DNA of 64,000 nucleotides from Terfezia claveryi (GCA_015179025.1 WHUX01000200.1:1-64000); one strand, 5' to 3'. Positions 10,568 to 22,854 are shown, counted from the stretch's first letter. Translations and numbers: made by a program. Notes: generated by a model from the letters alone, not told the origin.

Positions 10568-11067
10568 TGTAACGAGGGCTCCGGGGACAAGGCGACCAAG
10601 GAGTATGCCGGGGCGAGGACAGGGACGAGGTAACACATACGTAGGAACGCTACGTGTGTGATTAGGGGAAAGCCTAGGGGTAAGGGCAAGAGGCAAGAGG
10701 GGCAGAGGGCAAGGAGCACGAGACACGTGGAGGCAGTTGCCGCATATGTCGAAGGGGGGCAGCTGTGCTGCAGAGTTATTCATGGGACAAGGCAAGACGA
10801 GGGGGTGTACAAGGGAGGTACACCTTCGCGGAGAGACAAGGTCCTGTATTAGGTATACAAGACGTTGGATGGGGATCCAACGAGAGGGCGGAGAGAGCAA
10901 GCTATATATACAGGCTTCCTTCCTGGACAAGGCCGCCAGAAGGAATAAGGTTCCCGAGACCCCTTATCTCGGGAACAGAGATAACAACGATATCAATCAA
11001 CAATAACGAGAGTCGGACGGAATCCCGTCCGACTCTCAAACCTGGCTAGGAAAGGACGGTTGTGACA
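10568..11067 (-). repeat. A1 5' LTR (500 bp) with promoter
   Basis: It is the same length as the partner LTR. On the coding strand it has a TATATATAG box (10911-10903) and the strong palindrome AGAGTCGGACGG...CCGTCCGACTCT (11010-11038 area). CCCGAGA...TCTCGGG lies between that palindrome and the TATA box. It drives transcription of gag-pol leftward. The LTR ends at CA, followed by the ATATA duplication. Confidence 0.95.
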
Positions 11068-11072
11068 ATATA
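11068..11072. repeat. A1 target-site duplication, right copy (ATATA)
   Basis: Matches 4919-4923. Removing A1 and one copy rejoins A2 gag across the zinc-knuckle region. Confidence 0.85.
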
Positions 11073-14000
11073 TAGGAAAGAAGATCACTTTATTGTAGTA
11101 TGTCCCCTCCATAAGAATAGCTTCCTAGCTGCCTATGCTATATCCGAGTTACAGATCAAGGAAGTTGAAGAGTCGGAAAAAGGGGAGTCTCTTCCCTAGT
11201 TACTAATACTAGCAAGGGACCTGCCTAGAGTCATTTATCTTTGCCTGTATTTTCTTTACATACATCTATATCTATTAATGAATCTCACTTGTTTGGTGAA
11301 CATTTTATAGTACCAATAACTATTATATTCAATAGTAAAACAGTGGAAACATTAGCTCTCATAGATTGTAGTGCTTCAGGGATTACATTTATTGATCAAG
11401 CCTTTATCAGTAAAAACTCCATACCAACCTCTAAATTAAAGACCCCCTGCCTTCTTGATATTATCGATGGCTGTCCAATCTCTTCGGAAGCTATCACCTA
11501 CTTCACTTCTTTACCTAGTACTCTTGGATACTATTCAGAGAGTTTCTTGATGTTCATAACTAAGGTGAAGTACCCCATTATTCTAGGGATCCCCTAGCTC
11601 CGAATGTATAATGTATCTATTAACTTTGACTCTTATAACTTGAACTTTAATAAGAGGTATTGCGAGAAGTACTGTAGTACTCAACAGACTGCCATTAAAG
11701 GATTATGTGTGCTACTACCTCCGGTAGAGAAACCTAACCAGGTAGTAATTCTACTAAAACCCCTCAATATTAACTTCATGGGAGCAGGGGCCTTTACTTA
11801 CCTTGCTAGAAGTCACAAGCTGAAAGCCTATACTCTATTAATCTGTGAAGTTAACCTGGAAATCCATAAGATGTAGTATAAGGAAGAATAGAAGTCCATG
11901 ATTCTAGGAAAATACTATGAATTCATTAACTTGTTCTCTGAGAAAGTACTATAGAAGCTGGCACCACATCAACCTTATGATCATATGATCCCTTTAGTGG
12001 AAGGAAATACTCCCCCTTATAGCCCACTCTATAGATTGTTTCAGCTAAAATTGAAGGCTCTGAAGAAGTTCTTATAGGACAACCTTAATAAGAGCTTCAT
12101 TTAGCAAAGCTCTTCCCTTGCAGGCGCCCTGGTATTATTTGTGAAGAAATCTGATGGCTGTCTTCAGTTATGTATTAATTACTATAGCCAGAACAAAATC
12201 ATGGTAAAAAACAGGTACCCTTTACTATTGATTTAAGAGACATTAGCCAGGCTTTCTAAAGCAAAGTAGTTTACCAAATTAAATCTTAGGGCGGCTTATA
12301 ACCTAGTACTGATCACTAAGGGGGAGGAGTAGAAAACTACTTATCGGACATATTATGGCCACTTCAAGTACAATATTAGACCCTTCAGCTTGACTAATAC
12401 TTCAGCTTCTTTCCAACACTTTATTAACAATATTCTACAGGACTCTCTAGATATATTCTGCATGGCTTACCTCAATGATATCTTGATTTATATAGATACT
12501 CTGGCAAAATACAAGATCCATGTTCAGCAAGTATTGGAGAAGCAGGAGCAAGCTGGACTATACCTTAAGCCTGAGAAATGTGAGTTTCATGTGCAGGAGG
12601 TAAAGTATTTGAGCTTGATAATAACTACTAAAGGTAATAGAATGGACCCCACTAAAGTTACTGCAATCCAACAGTGGGAAATCCCAGCCAACTTGAAGGA
12701 TATACAAGCCTTCTTAGGATTTGCCAACTTCTACTACTAGTTTATTCTGGAATACTTAAGGATTATAGCACCCCTGACAGCTTTAACGAAGACAAAAGTA
12801 GAAGCTGGCTCACTCTTAACAATGAAGAAGGCCTTCTAATGGAATCTAGCAGCCCAGCTAGCCTTTGAAACCTCAAAAAGGCTTTCTGTTCGGCACCCAT
12901 TCTGGCCCACTTTAACCCTAATTGTAAGTGCATTATTGTAATAGATGCTTCTAACTATTTTTCTATAGGAATTCTATTCCAGAATGACAACAATGGGATC
13001 CTTCACTTAGTGGCCTATTTCTCAAAGAAATACTTCCTGATGGAGTGCAATTATGAAATCTATAATAAAGAGTTAATGGCTATTATGTGAGCCTTTAAAA
13101 AATAGAGGCTATACCTAGAATCGACAAAGAGGGTTATTGAGGTCCTTTCTGACTTCAAGCACCTGGAATACTTCATAACTACTAAGTTGTTGAATCACCA
13201 GTAGGCTAGGTAGTTAGAATTCCTATCTTATTTTAACTTTAAAATTAGGTATCAGCCTGGAAAGGCTGGGGCCAAGCTAGATGTGCTGGCCAGGAGATCA
13301 GGAGACCTCCCTAAAGGGGGGATAAAAGGCTAAAATACTAAAATCAGGTAGTATTGAAGCCTGAAAACCTAGATCTAGCAGCCAATGTCCTTACTGAAGT
13401 TGATACTGAGGGTGAAGCAGAAGCTAATACTAAGACTGAGGCAGAAGCTAATACTGAGCCTACTGTGGAAGTCAACCTCCAATAACAGGTAAAAAAGGCA
13501 TATCAGAATGATCTCCTAGCCAAAGACATTATTGTAGTAGAGGATTCTAGCCAGTATAGGTACATCAAGATCTCCCTAGCTAAGAGCAGCACTGAAAACA
13601 GTTTTCTCTACTACCTTGACTATTTCTACATACCTATAGACAACAAACTGCCCTTGAGATTGATTAAGGAGTACTATGACACCTTGGCCATGGGTCACTC
13701 TAGAGTGGCTAAGTCATTGGAGTTAGTATCTAGACAATATTAGTAGATTGACTAATGGAAGGAGGTGGAATAGTATATATAGAATTACCATATTTGCAAG
13801 TATGCCAAACCTACCCGCCATGCTCCTTATAGTATGCTGAAGCCCTTTGAGATCCCAGATTAGCCTTGGCAATACCTAACCATGGACTTTGTAACTGGGT
13901 TATTGGAGGACTCAGGATTCAATGCTATTCTAATAGTAGTAGACCAATTAACTAAGATGAGGCAAGTAATAACCTGTCAAGACACCTGTTCTGCCCCAAA

Positions 14001-14457
14001 CCTAGCCAGTCTCAATCTCAACTAGGTGTTCCATTACTATGGTCTCTCTGAATCAATTGTCTCTGACTGTAGCTCTCAATTCGTTTCTAACTTTTGGAAG
14101 GCCCTCTATGAACTCTCAGGGATTAAGGTATACTTGTTCATGGCATATTACCCCCAAACTGATAGCCAATTAGAATATGTGAATGCTATTATGAAAGAAT
14201 ACTCAAGAGCTTATATGAGTTACTAATAGAACAACTGGGTATCATTATTGGCTACCTGTGAATTTTCTGCCAATAACCAATTCTCTGAGACTCTGAAGAC
14301 TTCCCTATTCCTGCCTAATTATAGATGGTACCCTCATTTTATTGACTTACTGACACCTCAGTACAAGGCCAAGGAGAACACCCTAGCTAAGGAGTTTGCG
14401 ACGGAGATTGCTAAGTTATATGCTACTCTAAAAACTGAGTTGGGATACCTCTAAGTT
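11073..14457 (+). pseudogene. A2 end of gag and pol (protease to integrase), RIP-decayed
   Basis: gag resumes with RKEDHFIVVCPLHKN (His of the knuckle retained) and stops at a TAG equivalent to the A1 gag stop. The protease is at 11241-11600 (ALIDCSASGITFID, then KVKYPIILGIP). The RT is at 11870-12760, with the catalytic box changed to YLNDILIY (first Asp to Asn). The RNase H is at 12930-13340 and the linker, rich in Glu/Ala/Thr, at 13380-13490. The integrase is at 13600-14457, with VSDCSSQFVSNFWKALYELS and YYPQTDSQLEYVNAIM (G-to-A or C-to-T altered). Stops number in the tens. The chromodomain is absent because the sequence switches to C2. Confidence 0.88.
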
Positions 14458-15356
14458 CATCACCAAAAATATTATTTGCATCCTGTGCGTCTGGATGCCT
14501 AGGACACATAGGATGCATGGGAGACAAACTCAAGATCAGGATGCTAAATGCTCAGTGTGCGCCTGGGACGCAACACATGTGCTTTATAGATACTCCCTCC
14601 TCTTAGAAACAATATGGAATGGGCTGCTTGTCTCTAATGCTATAGGTTCTACTACTAGCATTACTAACGGATAGCCTACAATTACTCTCTTCTATAATGC
14701 ATGCCTGCTCACTACTTGCATGCATGACAGTCAGGTATGTAGCCACTATTGTAGCTATTGAATATACACATAGCAGAAATATCTATTATATTCACTAATA
14801 ATTATATACACAGAAGTAATAGATATATATATAGAGCATGCAATCGCTACTCCCATTGCTCTAATACTCGCTCTAATACTGACTCTAATACTTACTCTAA
14901 TACTTACTCTAATACTCATACTAATACTCGCTATAATGTGCTGGGATATAGAGCAAAAAGAAAATGTATAGGGAAGGTAGGTATATATATAGAAAAACTA
15001 TAGTTGCTAAGGCCGACTGGTAAGGCTAACAATTTAGACTTTCCGAAGACAATGAGATAAGGGATAATAAGAGAAGTGGCAGGACAATGATCAATAGCAC
15101 TTAGTGCCCTTTTGCCTACGGGTACCATACTATTCAATGCCTGGCCTGGTAATAGTCATATTGGGAAATTGTAGTTATTGTATAGAAATATGTATGGAGT
15201 TCATGCTTTATGAAATATTTCATAGAAATTCATGTATTCATGGGCATATATATATATATATATGCAAGAAACTTATGCTTTTGAAGAAATATATATATAT
15301 ATATAAGAATTTATACATTCATAGGGATATATATATATATATATGCAAGAAACTCA
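14458..15356. mobile_element. C2: half of a C-family foldback element, broken by B1
   Basis: It begins CATCACCAAAAATATTATTT and follows the right half of C1 read on the minus strand. It has CCTGTGCGTC repeats, the phrase AACTCAAGATCAGGA, the AGCCACTATTG segment, a 12 bp CTCTAATACTCG repeat block and the first TA-rich GCAAGAAACTCATG core units. At 15357 the B1 LTR begins inside a core unit. The other half is not found after B1 ends at 40074. It is RIP-like decayed compared with C1, in keeping with an older insertion. Confidence 0.8.
14860..14938. repeat. 12 bp repeat block of C2 arm
   Basis: CTCTAATACTCG-type units repeat six to seven times. C1 arms carry eleven or so copies of the same unit at 45130-45275 and 46590-46735. 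Confidence 0.75.
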
Positions 15357-16027
15357 TGTAATAGAGAATGTTGTTTCATTACTTATATAATTGATTATAT
15401 ACTTTTGTATTTCTTATATTACTACTATATTATGTAACTAAGCCTCTCGGTTGAAGGACTAGCCTTCAACTACCTTCTATTACTTTATGAGCATCCACAG
15501 TACGCGGAATTTGCTATGGGAAGTTCCATGATACTTGCCACATGAAGACACCCTCATTATGGCCGCGTAACCTCTGTTTAAGGCATGTGCCTTATTACTA
15601 TGGCCACATGACCATTGTTTAAGGTATGTGACTCATTACTATAGCTACATGACCCTTTTTGTACAGTACACCACCTTCTGGTGTGCCACTCTTTATTGTA
15701 TTTATTTTCCTTAGTTATTAGATCTCAGAGGAGTATAAATAGGCCACTGGATTCCCTCTGGAATTCACAAGAAGCAACAAGCAAGTACACAGAGCAAGCA
15801 AGTCTATATTCCGATTAGATCAAGATTATATAGCTTAGATAGTACAAATCATATGAACTAGATTATACCAGTTAATTACTGTTCCCTCTGGGAACATCCC
15901 ATATAGTAATCTCCCTACCTTTCTGAGGTCTTACCTTAGTAGAACTGAAATACACAAACGTCGGTACCTATGAATATAGATTGTATAAATAGTACTGAAT
16001 GAATACTATCTAGTACTATTCCTTACA
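15357..16027 (+). repeat. B1 5' LTR (671 bp)
   Basis: It starts TGTAATAGAGAATG and ends ATTCCTTACA. Inside are about two units of a 41 bp repeat built on GGCCACATGACC...ATGACTCATTACTAT (15555-15665). The partner LTR at 39404 has the same length. Confidence 0.93.
15733..15741 (+). promoter_or_regulatory. TATA box of the B1 5' LTR
   Basis: GAGTATAAATAGGCC, conserved in every B LTR in the window. It lies about 295 bp before the LTR end and fits a promoter for the gag-pol RNA. Confidence 0.65.
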
Positions 16028-16292
16028 TTTTTTTTAACTCACTTACCTAATCTTTACTCTTAAATCCAAGGCCTGATCAACCATTAGATACCTTTATTAC
16101 ACTTACATAAGCATATACAATTCGACATATAATTGTAAATATAAAATTGATATCATTATTTAACTAGCTAGCCAACAAAATCTAACAAACAAGACATCAG
16201 GCTCTCAACTGTAGTACATCAACAAAAAACTTAGAAGCAAGCTAAGCAGAGCTCTAATAGGCAGTGGTATCCCACATTAAACAATCCCACCT

Positions 16293-16856
16293 TTGGTCAT
16301 AACACTTTTCCTAATAAGGTCAACAACTTATCTTGTACTCCTAGCAATTGCTATTATATCTATACCTATAAATCCAGTACATCAATGAAAAACTGGCCCC
16401 CCAGGTCCCAGAAATAATTAGTCTAAACAACCAAGCATCACAATCCCAAGGCTCAAATCTTGCTACCTCCACTACAGCTATTTCCTTCAGAAAAGAATTA
16501 CCTCCATCAGAATCTTCCTTAGGCCCAAACATCTCTACCTATATCTAGGCGCCCCCAACGTTTACCTCAATACACCAATCAGAAAACGTGATACTCTTGC
16601 CGGAAGAACTAGAACTAGATTCTAGAGCAGTAGACGAAGAAAAACTAGGACTATAAGAAACATCAAGATCCTAACATCTAGCCTCACCAGCTGTATAAGC
16701 CACCAAGCTACTAGAACCGTCAGTCTAATGGAGATCATAAGGATCATCTGCCACCACACCATCAGCACAGAAAGGTGCCAAAGAAGAAAAGTAACTCAAT
16801 GATTGTATTGCATAACCAGCTGCATTTGGTTGTGAACAGATGACGAAATCAGACAT
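16293..16856 (-). pseudogene. B1 copy of the antisense leader ORF (decayed)
   Basis: Read opposite to gag-pol, it starts ATG (16856-16854) inside the first codons of gag and runs back through the leader. It aligns end to end with the intact ORF of B2 at 36273-36836. Shared segments include CADGVVAD, GKSITFSDWC, GPKE.SDGGNSFL and RFEPWDCD.WLFR. At least five stops in this copy correspond to Gln, Ser or other sense codons in B2. Many of the other differences fall on third codon positions. The product is unknown; no domain was recognised. The paired copy in B2 is the reason for treating it as a gene remnant. Confidence 0.6.
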
Positions 16857-18750
16857 AATAGTGTCTGAACTTAGTAAGAAAACTAAGAGATTGAGACAGT
16901 TAAATATATTACTAGAAGATATTAAGAAATTAGTAGAAGAAACTGCTAGAAAGACTAGATTTGTAGTTCCTAACACGGAAGGGGAAAAAAATCTGCCTAT
17001 AGATATAGAAATAAGAGAAACAGGTGAAGCAGGAACGAAACTATATTTTAGTATAGCATTGCCTCTCGCACTAGAAGGATTTTGGGATAGACATCTTCTA
17101 ACAATTGAGGAGATTTTGAAATATACTGGCTTGATGGGATATACCCAACAGTATCATCCTGATAATACTCGACTCTTAATGGAAGTCATAGTAAAATACT
17201 ATTTATAGCTAGCACCTTACCTATTCAAAAAAGAGGACTTCGAAATGAATGCATTTTTAAGCAAGGAATTAAAGAAACTTGTTGTTCCACTTTTAAGGAA
17301 ACTGAATTGGGTAATAAATAACTGGGAAGAAATAATGGAATTCATAATAAGTGGAACTCATCTAGAAGAATCAGTATATACCGTGGAATATTTTTTCAAT
17401 TCTAGTAAAGAACTTCCAGGAGCATTCCTGAGAATACTAAAAGATCAATCGAAAGGCAAAGGTCGAGCATTTGAGACACTAGAAAGGAGGACTAGGTCAG
17501 CCAAAGAACCAAATGACAAGAACCACCAACTAGAAGATATAGAATTATAAGAAGATGATGATGATCTAGACACAGGACTAGACTAACAAAAGCAGAAAAC
17601 GCAAGGAGGAGGACGAGACCCCGATGATAGTGGAGATAATAGCTCGGACTTTGATAAGGTATCATCAGTTACAAGTCAAACTCTTAAAAGAAAACTCAAG
17701 TGAGGAAAATCAGTTGAACACCAGCAATAGGAATCTACAACAGGAATAGTTAGAACGGGTAACTATAAAGCAACAAATGCTTTAAAAGAAATAAAGATTG
17801 ATCTACCAGAAAAAATAAGAGGACAAGACAAAAAATGGCAAGACTTATAATATTTTGACTCTTGTGCTACAGCAATGCAATGTTGGTTTATTATCAAAGG
17901 AATAGATTTGGAAGGCGCTTCAGCTTTGGAAATTGTTGGATTCAGAATGGAAGGAAGCACGCTCACTACTTATAATCAATTCCGAAGAGAAAAAGAAAAG
18001 ATTGTGACATTCTTTAGATTTATACTAGCACTAATGGATTTTCTGATACTCTCTACTAGTAAGGACATTTTGTAGAAATGATGGAAGACAGCCACACCAT
18101 ACAAGGACGGACGTTATATGAGAATTAAATAGTTCGCCAACTGGGTTACTGAAATACAAATCAAATTGATTGACTAGGATAGCAAACAATCAATATTACA
18201 GCAAGTAAAAAGAAGAAAGTTTTTTAATTACCTGTTACCTTATATGTCAGCTACATTAATTCCTTTAATCAAAGAAGAATGGTCATATGATCAGCTCATG
18301 TATCAAGTGAAGTCATATGAAACTTCCAAAAAAGATATTGCCTCACCACCCATAATAAATACATCCCGATGATATCACCCTCAGAATGAAAATTAGTGTC
18401 ATGGTCCACTTAAGGACCAGAATTAAAGACAAAAAACAGTATTTAATCCTAGCAGCAATCCCAATACCAAACCTAACACAGAAAAATAGAAAGACTTAGA
18501 TTGGGACACCATCACAAAAAAATTGAATCAGGAGATAAAGGTGTAATGAATTAGAGACAAGAAATATCTATGGTGTTGGAACCTTGGACACTCCAATAAG
18601 GAGTATAGGAAACAACAAATTAAGGTACTCATGCATACAGCTGCACAAGATTTAGCTATACTGATAGCTACTAAGAATATAAACAACAAGAATAAAATCA
18701 AGGATTGACCCTTGTCAAGAGAGGTACTAGATTTTAGCAAGGTATATATT
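16840..18750 (+). pseudogene. B1 gag region of the Gag-Pol polyprotein
   Basis: The start ATG at 16840 (MTKSDIIVSELSKKTKRL) opens a frame kept all the way into pol. The capsid shows PGAFLRILKDQSKGKGRA, then an acidic, Ser/Asp-rich linker. A second capsid-like part reads ALEIVGFRMEGSTLTTYNQF and LIPLIKEEWSYDQL. The knuckle is CWNLGHSNKEY, with Tyr for the last Cys. About a dozen RIP-type stops are present. The sense frame of the leader upstream of 16840 has stops shared with B2, so the coding start is probably here and not further upstream. Confidence 0.8.
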
Positions 18751-21700
18751 AAAGTTAACAAACACTCTGTACTAGCTTTAATTGGTTTCTAAACAAAGGG
18801 AGAAGACTTAATTAATTCTCAATTTGTACACCTATATAAAATACTGACTAGAAGTATCGAGAAGAAATTATTAAGTACTGCAATTAAAGACTCAAAAGGA
18901 ACAATAGATAAAGCTTGTACTATCAAACTTAATTGGATAGGTTATGTAGAAGAATGAATGTTCTATGTAGCTTATTTGACTAGATGGGATATGATACTAG
19001 GAGAACCTACTCTCAGCAAAGTATGAGCAATAATTTCTGCCTATCAGGAACCAGTTACTATCCAACCAGAAAACATTCTATGATTCCAGCTAAGTATATG
19101 GAAGGGATCTAGAACCATAGCGAATGGTATAAAATCAGCATATATACAGGTCCACTATAAATTAGTTATAGATTATAGTGAACCAGATAATTAGGAAAAT
19201 ATTAGTGATATAGAAGAAACCTATTCAGAAAGAGAACTGGTGATAGCTGTTTCTATAGTACAGAAACTATTCAACCCTGTAACAGAGTTTCCTTTATTAT
19301 TTCCCCAGATAATTCTATGAGAATTACCCACACTAAGAAAAATTAATCACTCTATTAAACCAAAAGCAGAAGCTACTTGGATACCAAAATGGTGACCCTC
19401 AGGACCTCGATTTAGACAACAAATGCATGACAAATTAGTCAAAGAAGAACTATTAAGTTGTATATATAGAGTAGTAAATAATACAAATTCTGTAGTCATG
19501 TTCATTATCCTTAACGGAGATAAACTAGAAAAAGCCAGACACATTAATGACTATCAAGACTGCAATTTAGCTGTTGAACTAGACCACACCCCATTGCCAG
19601 ATATTAATGAAGCAATTGAACTAGTAGCAGAGAATCCTATTTGGACTAAGCTCAACTTAGCCAATGAATCTTTTAATATTAGGAACAATAAAGAATCTGA
19701 ATAACACTGTACCTTTTTATATCACATGGAATATTCAAGAAGTAGAGTTATACAACAAGGGGATCGTAATACACCTGCTACTATAGTTCATGTTATGCAT
19801 GAAATTTTTAAGGACATGGTCTATAAAAATTTAATCATCTATATTGATAATATTATTATATTCTCCAAAACGTATGAAGAATATATAGAATTATTGAAGA
19901 AAGTACTTTAATGCCTACAGGATAAGAAATTCTATCTCAAAGAAAGCAAATGCTAGTTCTTTACTCTAAGATTGGAAATCCTAGAACATGTTTTGATATC
20001 AGATGGATTACATATAGACCAGAAGAAGATGACTACTATATTAACATTTCCAACTCTTACAAGAAAAAATGATCTTACAGGATTCCTTGGAATTGTTAAT
20101 TATCTCTGTAGATTTATTCCTAACTTAGCGTCCTATACAAGCACCCTGTCAGAACTGCAAGGAGAAATAAAGAAATGGGAATGGGCAGATACTCATAATG
20201 CAGCCTTTGAAAAACTCAAGGAACTCGTGAATTCCCAACATGTTTTAAAACCCTAGAATAATAAATCTAATAAACCCAAATATTTAGTCTGTAATACTAG
20301 TGATGTAGGACTAGGATCTTAGATAGGTCAAGGACCGTTGACATATATCAGACCATTAGGCTTCCACTCTAGAAAATTTAATTCAGTACAACTCAATTAT
20401 CCTACCTTTCAAAAGGAATTATTAATGATTATTGACTTATTAAAATTTTTTGAAGCATAATTAAGAGGTCACAAGTTCACTATCCTTACAAACAACAAAC
20501 TATTAGTAACCTTCCATACTCAAACACCTGCAAGTCAAAAATTGAGGTGATAGTAAGATTACCTAATGGAATTTCACACAGACATACAACATACTACAAG
20601 AAAGGAAAATTTGATAGCAGATGCTCTATCAAGAAAGCATAAATACTTGGACACTCCTACTACTGAGGACGATTATATCTCTAATAGCATCGATCCTCCT
20701 AACCATACCTACAACTATAATATCTCTACCAATACTTTAAAAACTTTCCACTTACCAGAAACCTGTACTCAGAACAATATGGTTTCTTGTAAAGCTATCA
20801 ATTTCAAGCATGTCGACTGCAACTTTAACAAATGCCGTAGAAGAGCCGAAGAACTTGGACACTATATCTTCTGTCCATACTTCAAGAACATCCCAGACGA
20901 AGAAAGTGAATATGACATGATGAAGAAAGAAGAGTCCTCAGATGATGAGACTCTATCTACCATACCAAAAGAAGTTTTCAGTGGGTATGATCATATACCC
21001 AATATATATAAGAACAAACATTTAATAGTTTTTGGACTAAGATTAGTGTGCACCACGGCCTGAGTTTTGGGACCCTTTAAGCCAGGCCAGATCTACAAAA
21101 ATATTAAAAAAACTCTCCTTTATACCTATTTTGGCTACTTTATTACCTATTTAAGTCAAAATGATCACCAGGAATCACTGAAAACTCTGTAGATCATTAA
21201 AAAAGGCAGTAAAAACTCGGGCCAGGGCGCACCCTAACTAAGATATAGGCCTCTCTTTTCTGACAATACTCAACAAAACACCCTCGCTCCCCAAGAAGAG
21301 AAGGAAATTGCCATTGATCTAGCTCATAGTAATTGGCAACAATATAAAAGGATACACTGGTCCTTTTGCCGAGATTTCTACTGTCCAACTTATGGTAGTT
21401 GCCACGCCATGAACAACCGCATGTTTACCATTAAAATATGCATGACCTACAACTACCACGGATATGGCAGTATGATCTGTGACCTGTCAGCTTTAGTTCT
21501 TAAGAAGGAGAAGGAATTCCTTACGACTTGTATTATACATCTTGTATCCGCAAATAAACCTCGAAAGGAACTAGCACTAGTACACCAAACACCAGCATAT
21601 CTACCTCCTCAAACCTTTAGTTGTGAAGAAGCTATCCAGGAAATCGGAGAATGGGCAAAAAGATGGATCACTAACAAACTAACATACTACACTCTCCAAC

Positions 21701-22854
21701 CTAGTATTCAGTTCAGTAACTCTACCGAACAGATGAGTACCCGACAAATGGAACAGAAGATCATGAATACTCTGGTTGCTCTAAAACAATCATGGAATAC
21801 ACCTTAATAACCAGCTACAACCACTAGCAGCAGTAATACAATTTCAATCAATACTGCTGCCATTACCACTCGTTCTAAAAAGCGAGTAGCCATTGACAAA
21901 GATTCAACACTCTCTTTCATTCAGGACACCAAGACCTCTAGATAGCATTGTAATTTCTGTAAGTTCTCAGGACATAATACTTTAACATGCAAGGAGAAGA
22001 AACTCACTATCAATGACTTCAATATAAGAATCGAACTAACTCTCAATAAGCTCATTGAAGAGAACTATATCAGCAACAGATAGGAGGACGACAAGGTCTA
22101 CTTTATTACATACTAGCTTGACCAATGTATAGGTATGAAAGCTGCATATCAATCTTGTTTGAGAGTATGTCCTATTTAAAACAACTACTATGATACCTTT
22201 GTGAACTGCAAGAATTATAAAAGAAAAGATGGATTTTTGTATATCAAGAACCGACAAGGACAATGAAGATTAGTCTTGTCCTCTACCTTTACCATCAAAG
22301 GTATAAACTATCTTGAATTGGTTATTAAAGATAAATATGAAGCAACCGCTCATAGTGGTATTGAAAAAAGGATGAAATATCTTAATAACTGATATGATTG
22401 CCAGTCCTTTGTAGAACCAACTAAGGACTATATCAGAAGTTATGATACTTGTCAATAGACAAAGTATTCCAACAAGGCATTACTTAGACTCATAATCCTA
22501 TTATAGGTACCAAGCAGGCTATGGACTGACATATCGATGGATTTTCTTAAGTTAGCACCTGTATTTACTAAGTATTTAATATTGTACCAGAATATTCCTA
22601 TTGAAGAAGATTATGTAGTTTGTATTTCATAACTTTGGACGATTGTCAATAGACAATCAGGATTCAAGTTTCTTATTCCTGTCTCAGATAATTTTACAGC
22701 AGAATAATGTACTGCTACCTTTGGTACTCATATAATCCTGACCATAGGATACCCTTTTTATATTGTTTTTGACCGCAACATACTTTTTATGTCAACATAC
22801 TTTCAAAATTAGGCCAGAAATAAAGGAATCAAGTTGGAACCATCTACTACATAT
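18751..22854 (+). pseudogene. B1 pol, first part: protease, RT, RNase H, Cys/His linker, start of integrase
   Basis: The protease spans about 18760-19090 (LALIGFxTKGEDLI, then WDMILGEPTLSKV). The RT spans 19420-20260, with HINDYQDCNLAVELDHTPLP and the box YIDNIIIF (second Asp to Asn). The RNase H spans 20280-20640. A long linker of 350 residues or so follows, with Cys/His motifs CNFNKCRRRAEELGHYIFC and CNFCKFSGHNTLTC. The integrase zinc part and core begin at about 22120 (TDISMDFLKLAPV). The D insertion cuts it at 22855, after the codons for EPSTTY. The frame is the same as gag throughout. Confidence 0.88.
22850..22854. repeat. D target-site duplication, left copy (CATAT)
   Basis: It pairs with TATAT at 38402-38406; the single difference is C to T. 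Joining left and right with one copy removed gives the B integrase codons for EPST.Y.PYADGQSEIVNKE in frame. Confidence 0.75.

Larger units (their letters stand above)
4924..11067 (-). mobile_element. A1: nearly complete family A Ty3/Gypsy chromovirus inserted in A2
   Basis: The two LTRs are exactly 500 bp each (4924-5423 and 10568-11067), with TG...CA ends and a 5 bp ATATA duplication. Between them on the minus strand lie gag, protease, RT, RNase H, integrase and a chromodomain. By hand I count about 21 LTR differences, of which about 16 are transitions. The element is far less decayed than A2, which it interrupts in the opposite orientation. It carries three stops in gag, one in pol and a few small indels between RNase H and integrase, so this copy is not autonomous. 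Confidence 0.95.
3083..14457 (+). mobile_element. A2: old family A Ty3/Gypsy chromovirus, RIP-decayed, split by A1
   Basis: The element runs 5' LTR (3083-3761), gag (from about 3794), then A1 inserted at 4924-11067, then the rest of gag, protease, reverse transcriptase, RNase H and integrase to 14457. There the sequence changes to the C2 foldback element, so the chromodomain and 3' LTR are missing. The gag reading before 4919 (ending in an E-E-R-E...C..N motif) resumes at 11068 with RKEDHFIVVCPLHKN, the same order as the A1 protein. That join proves one element was split. Stops are frequent in every domain. Confidence 0.9.
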
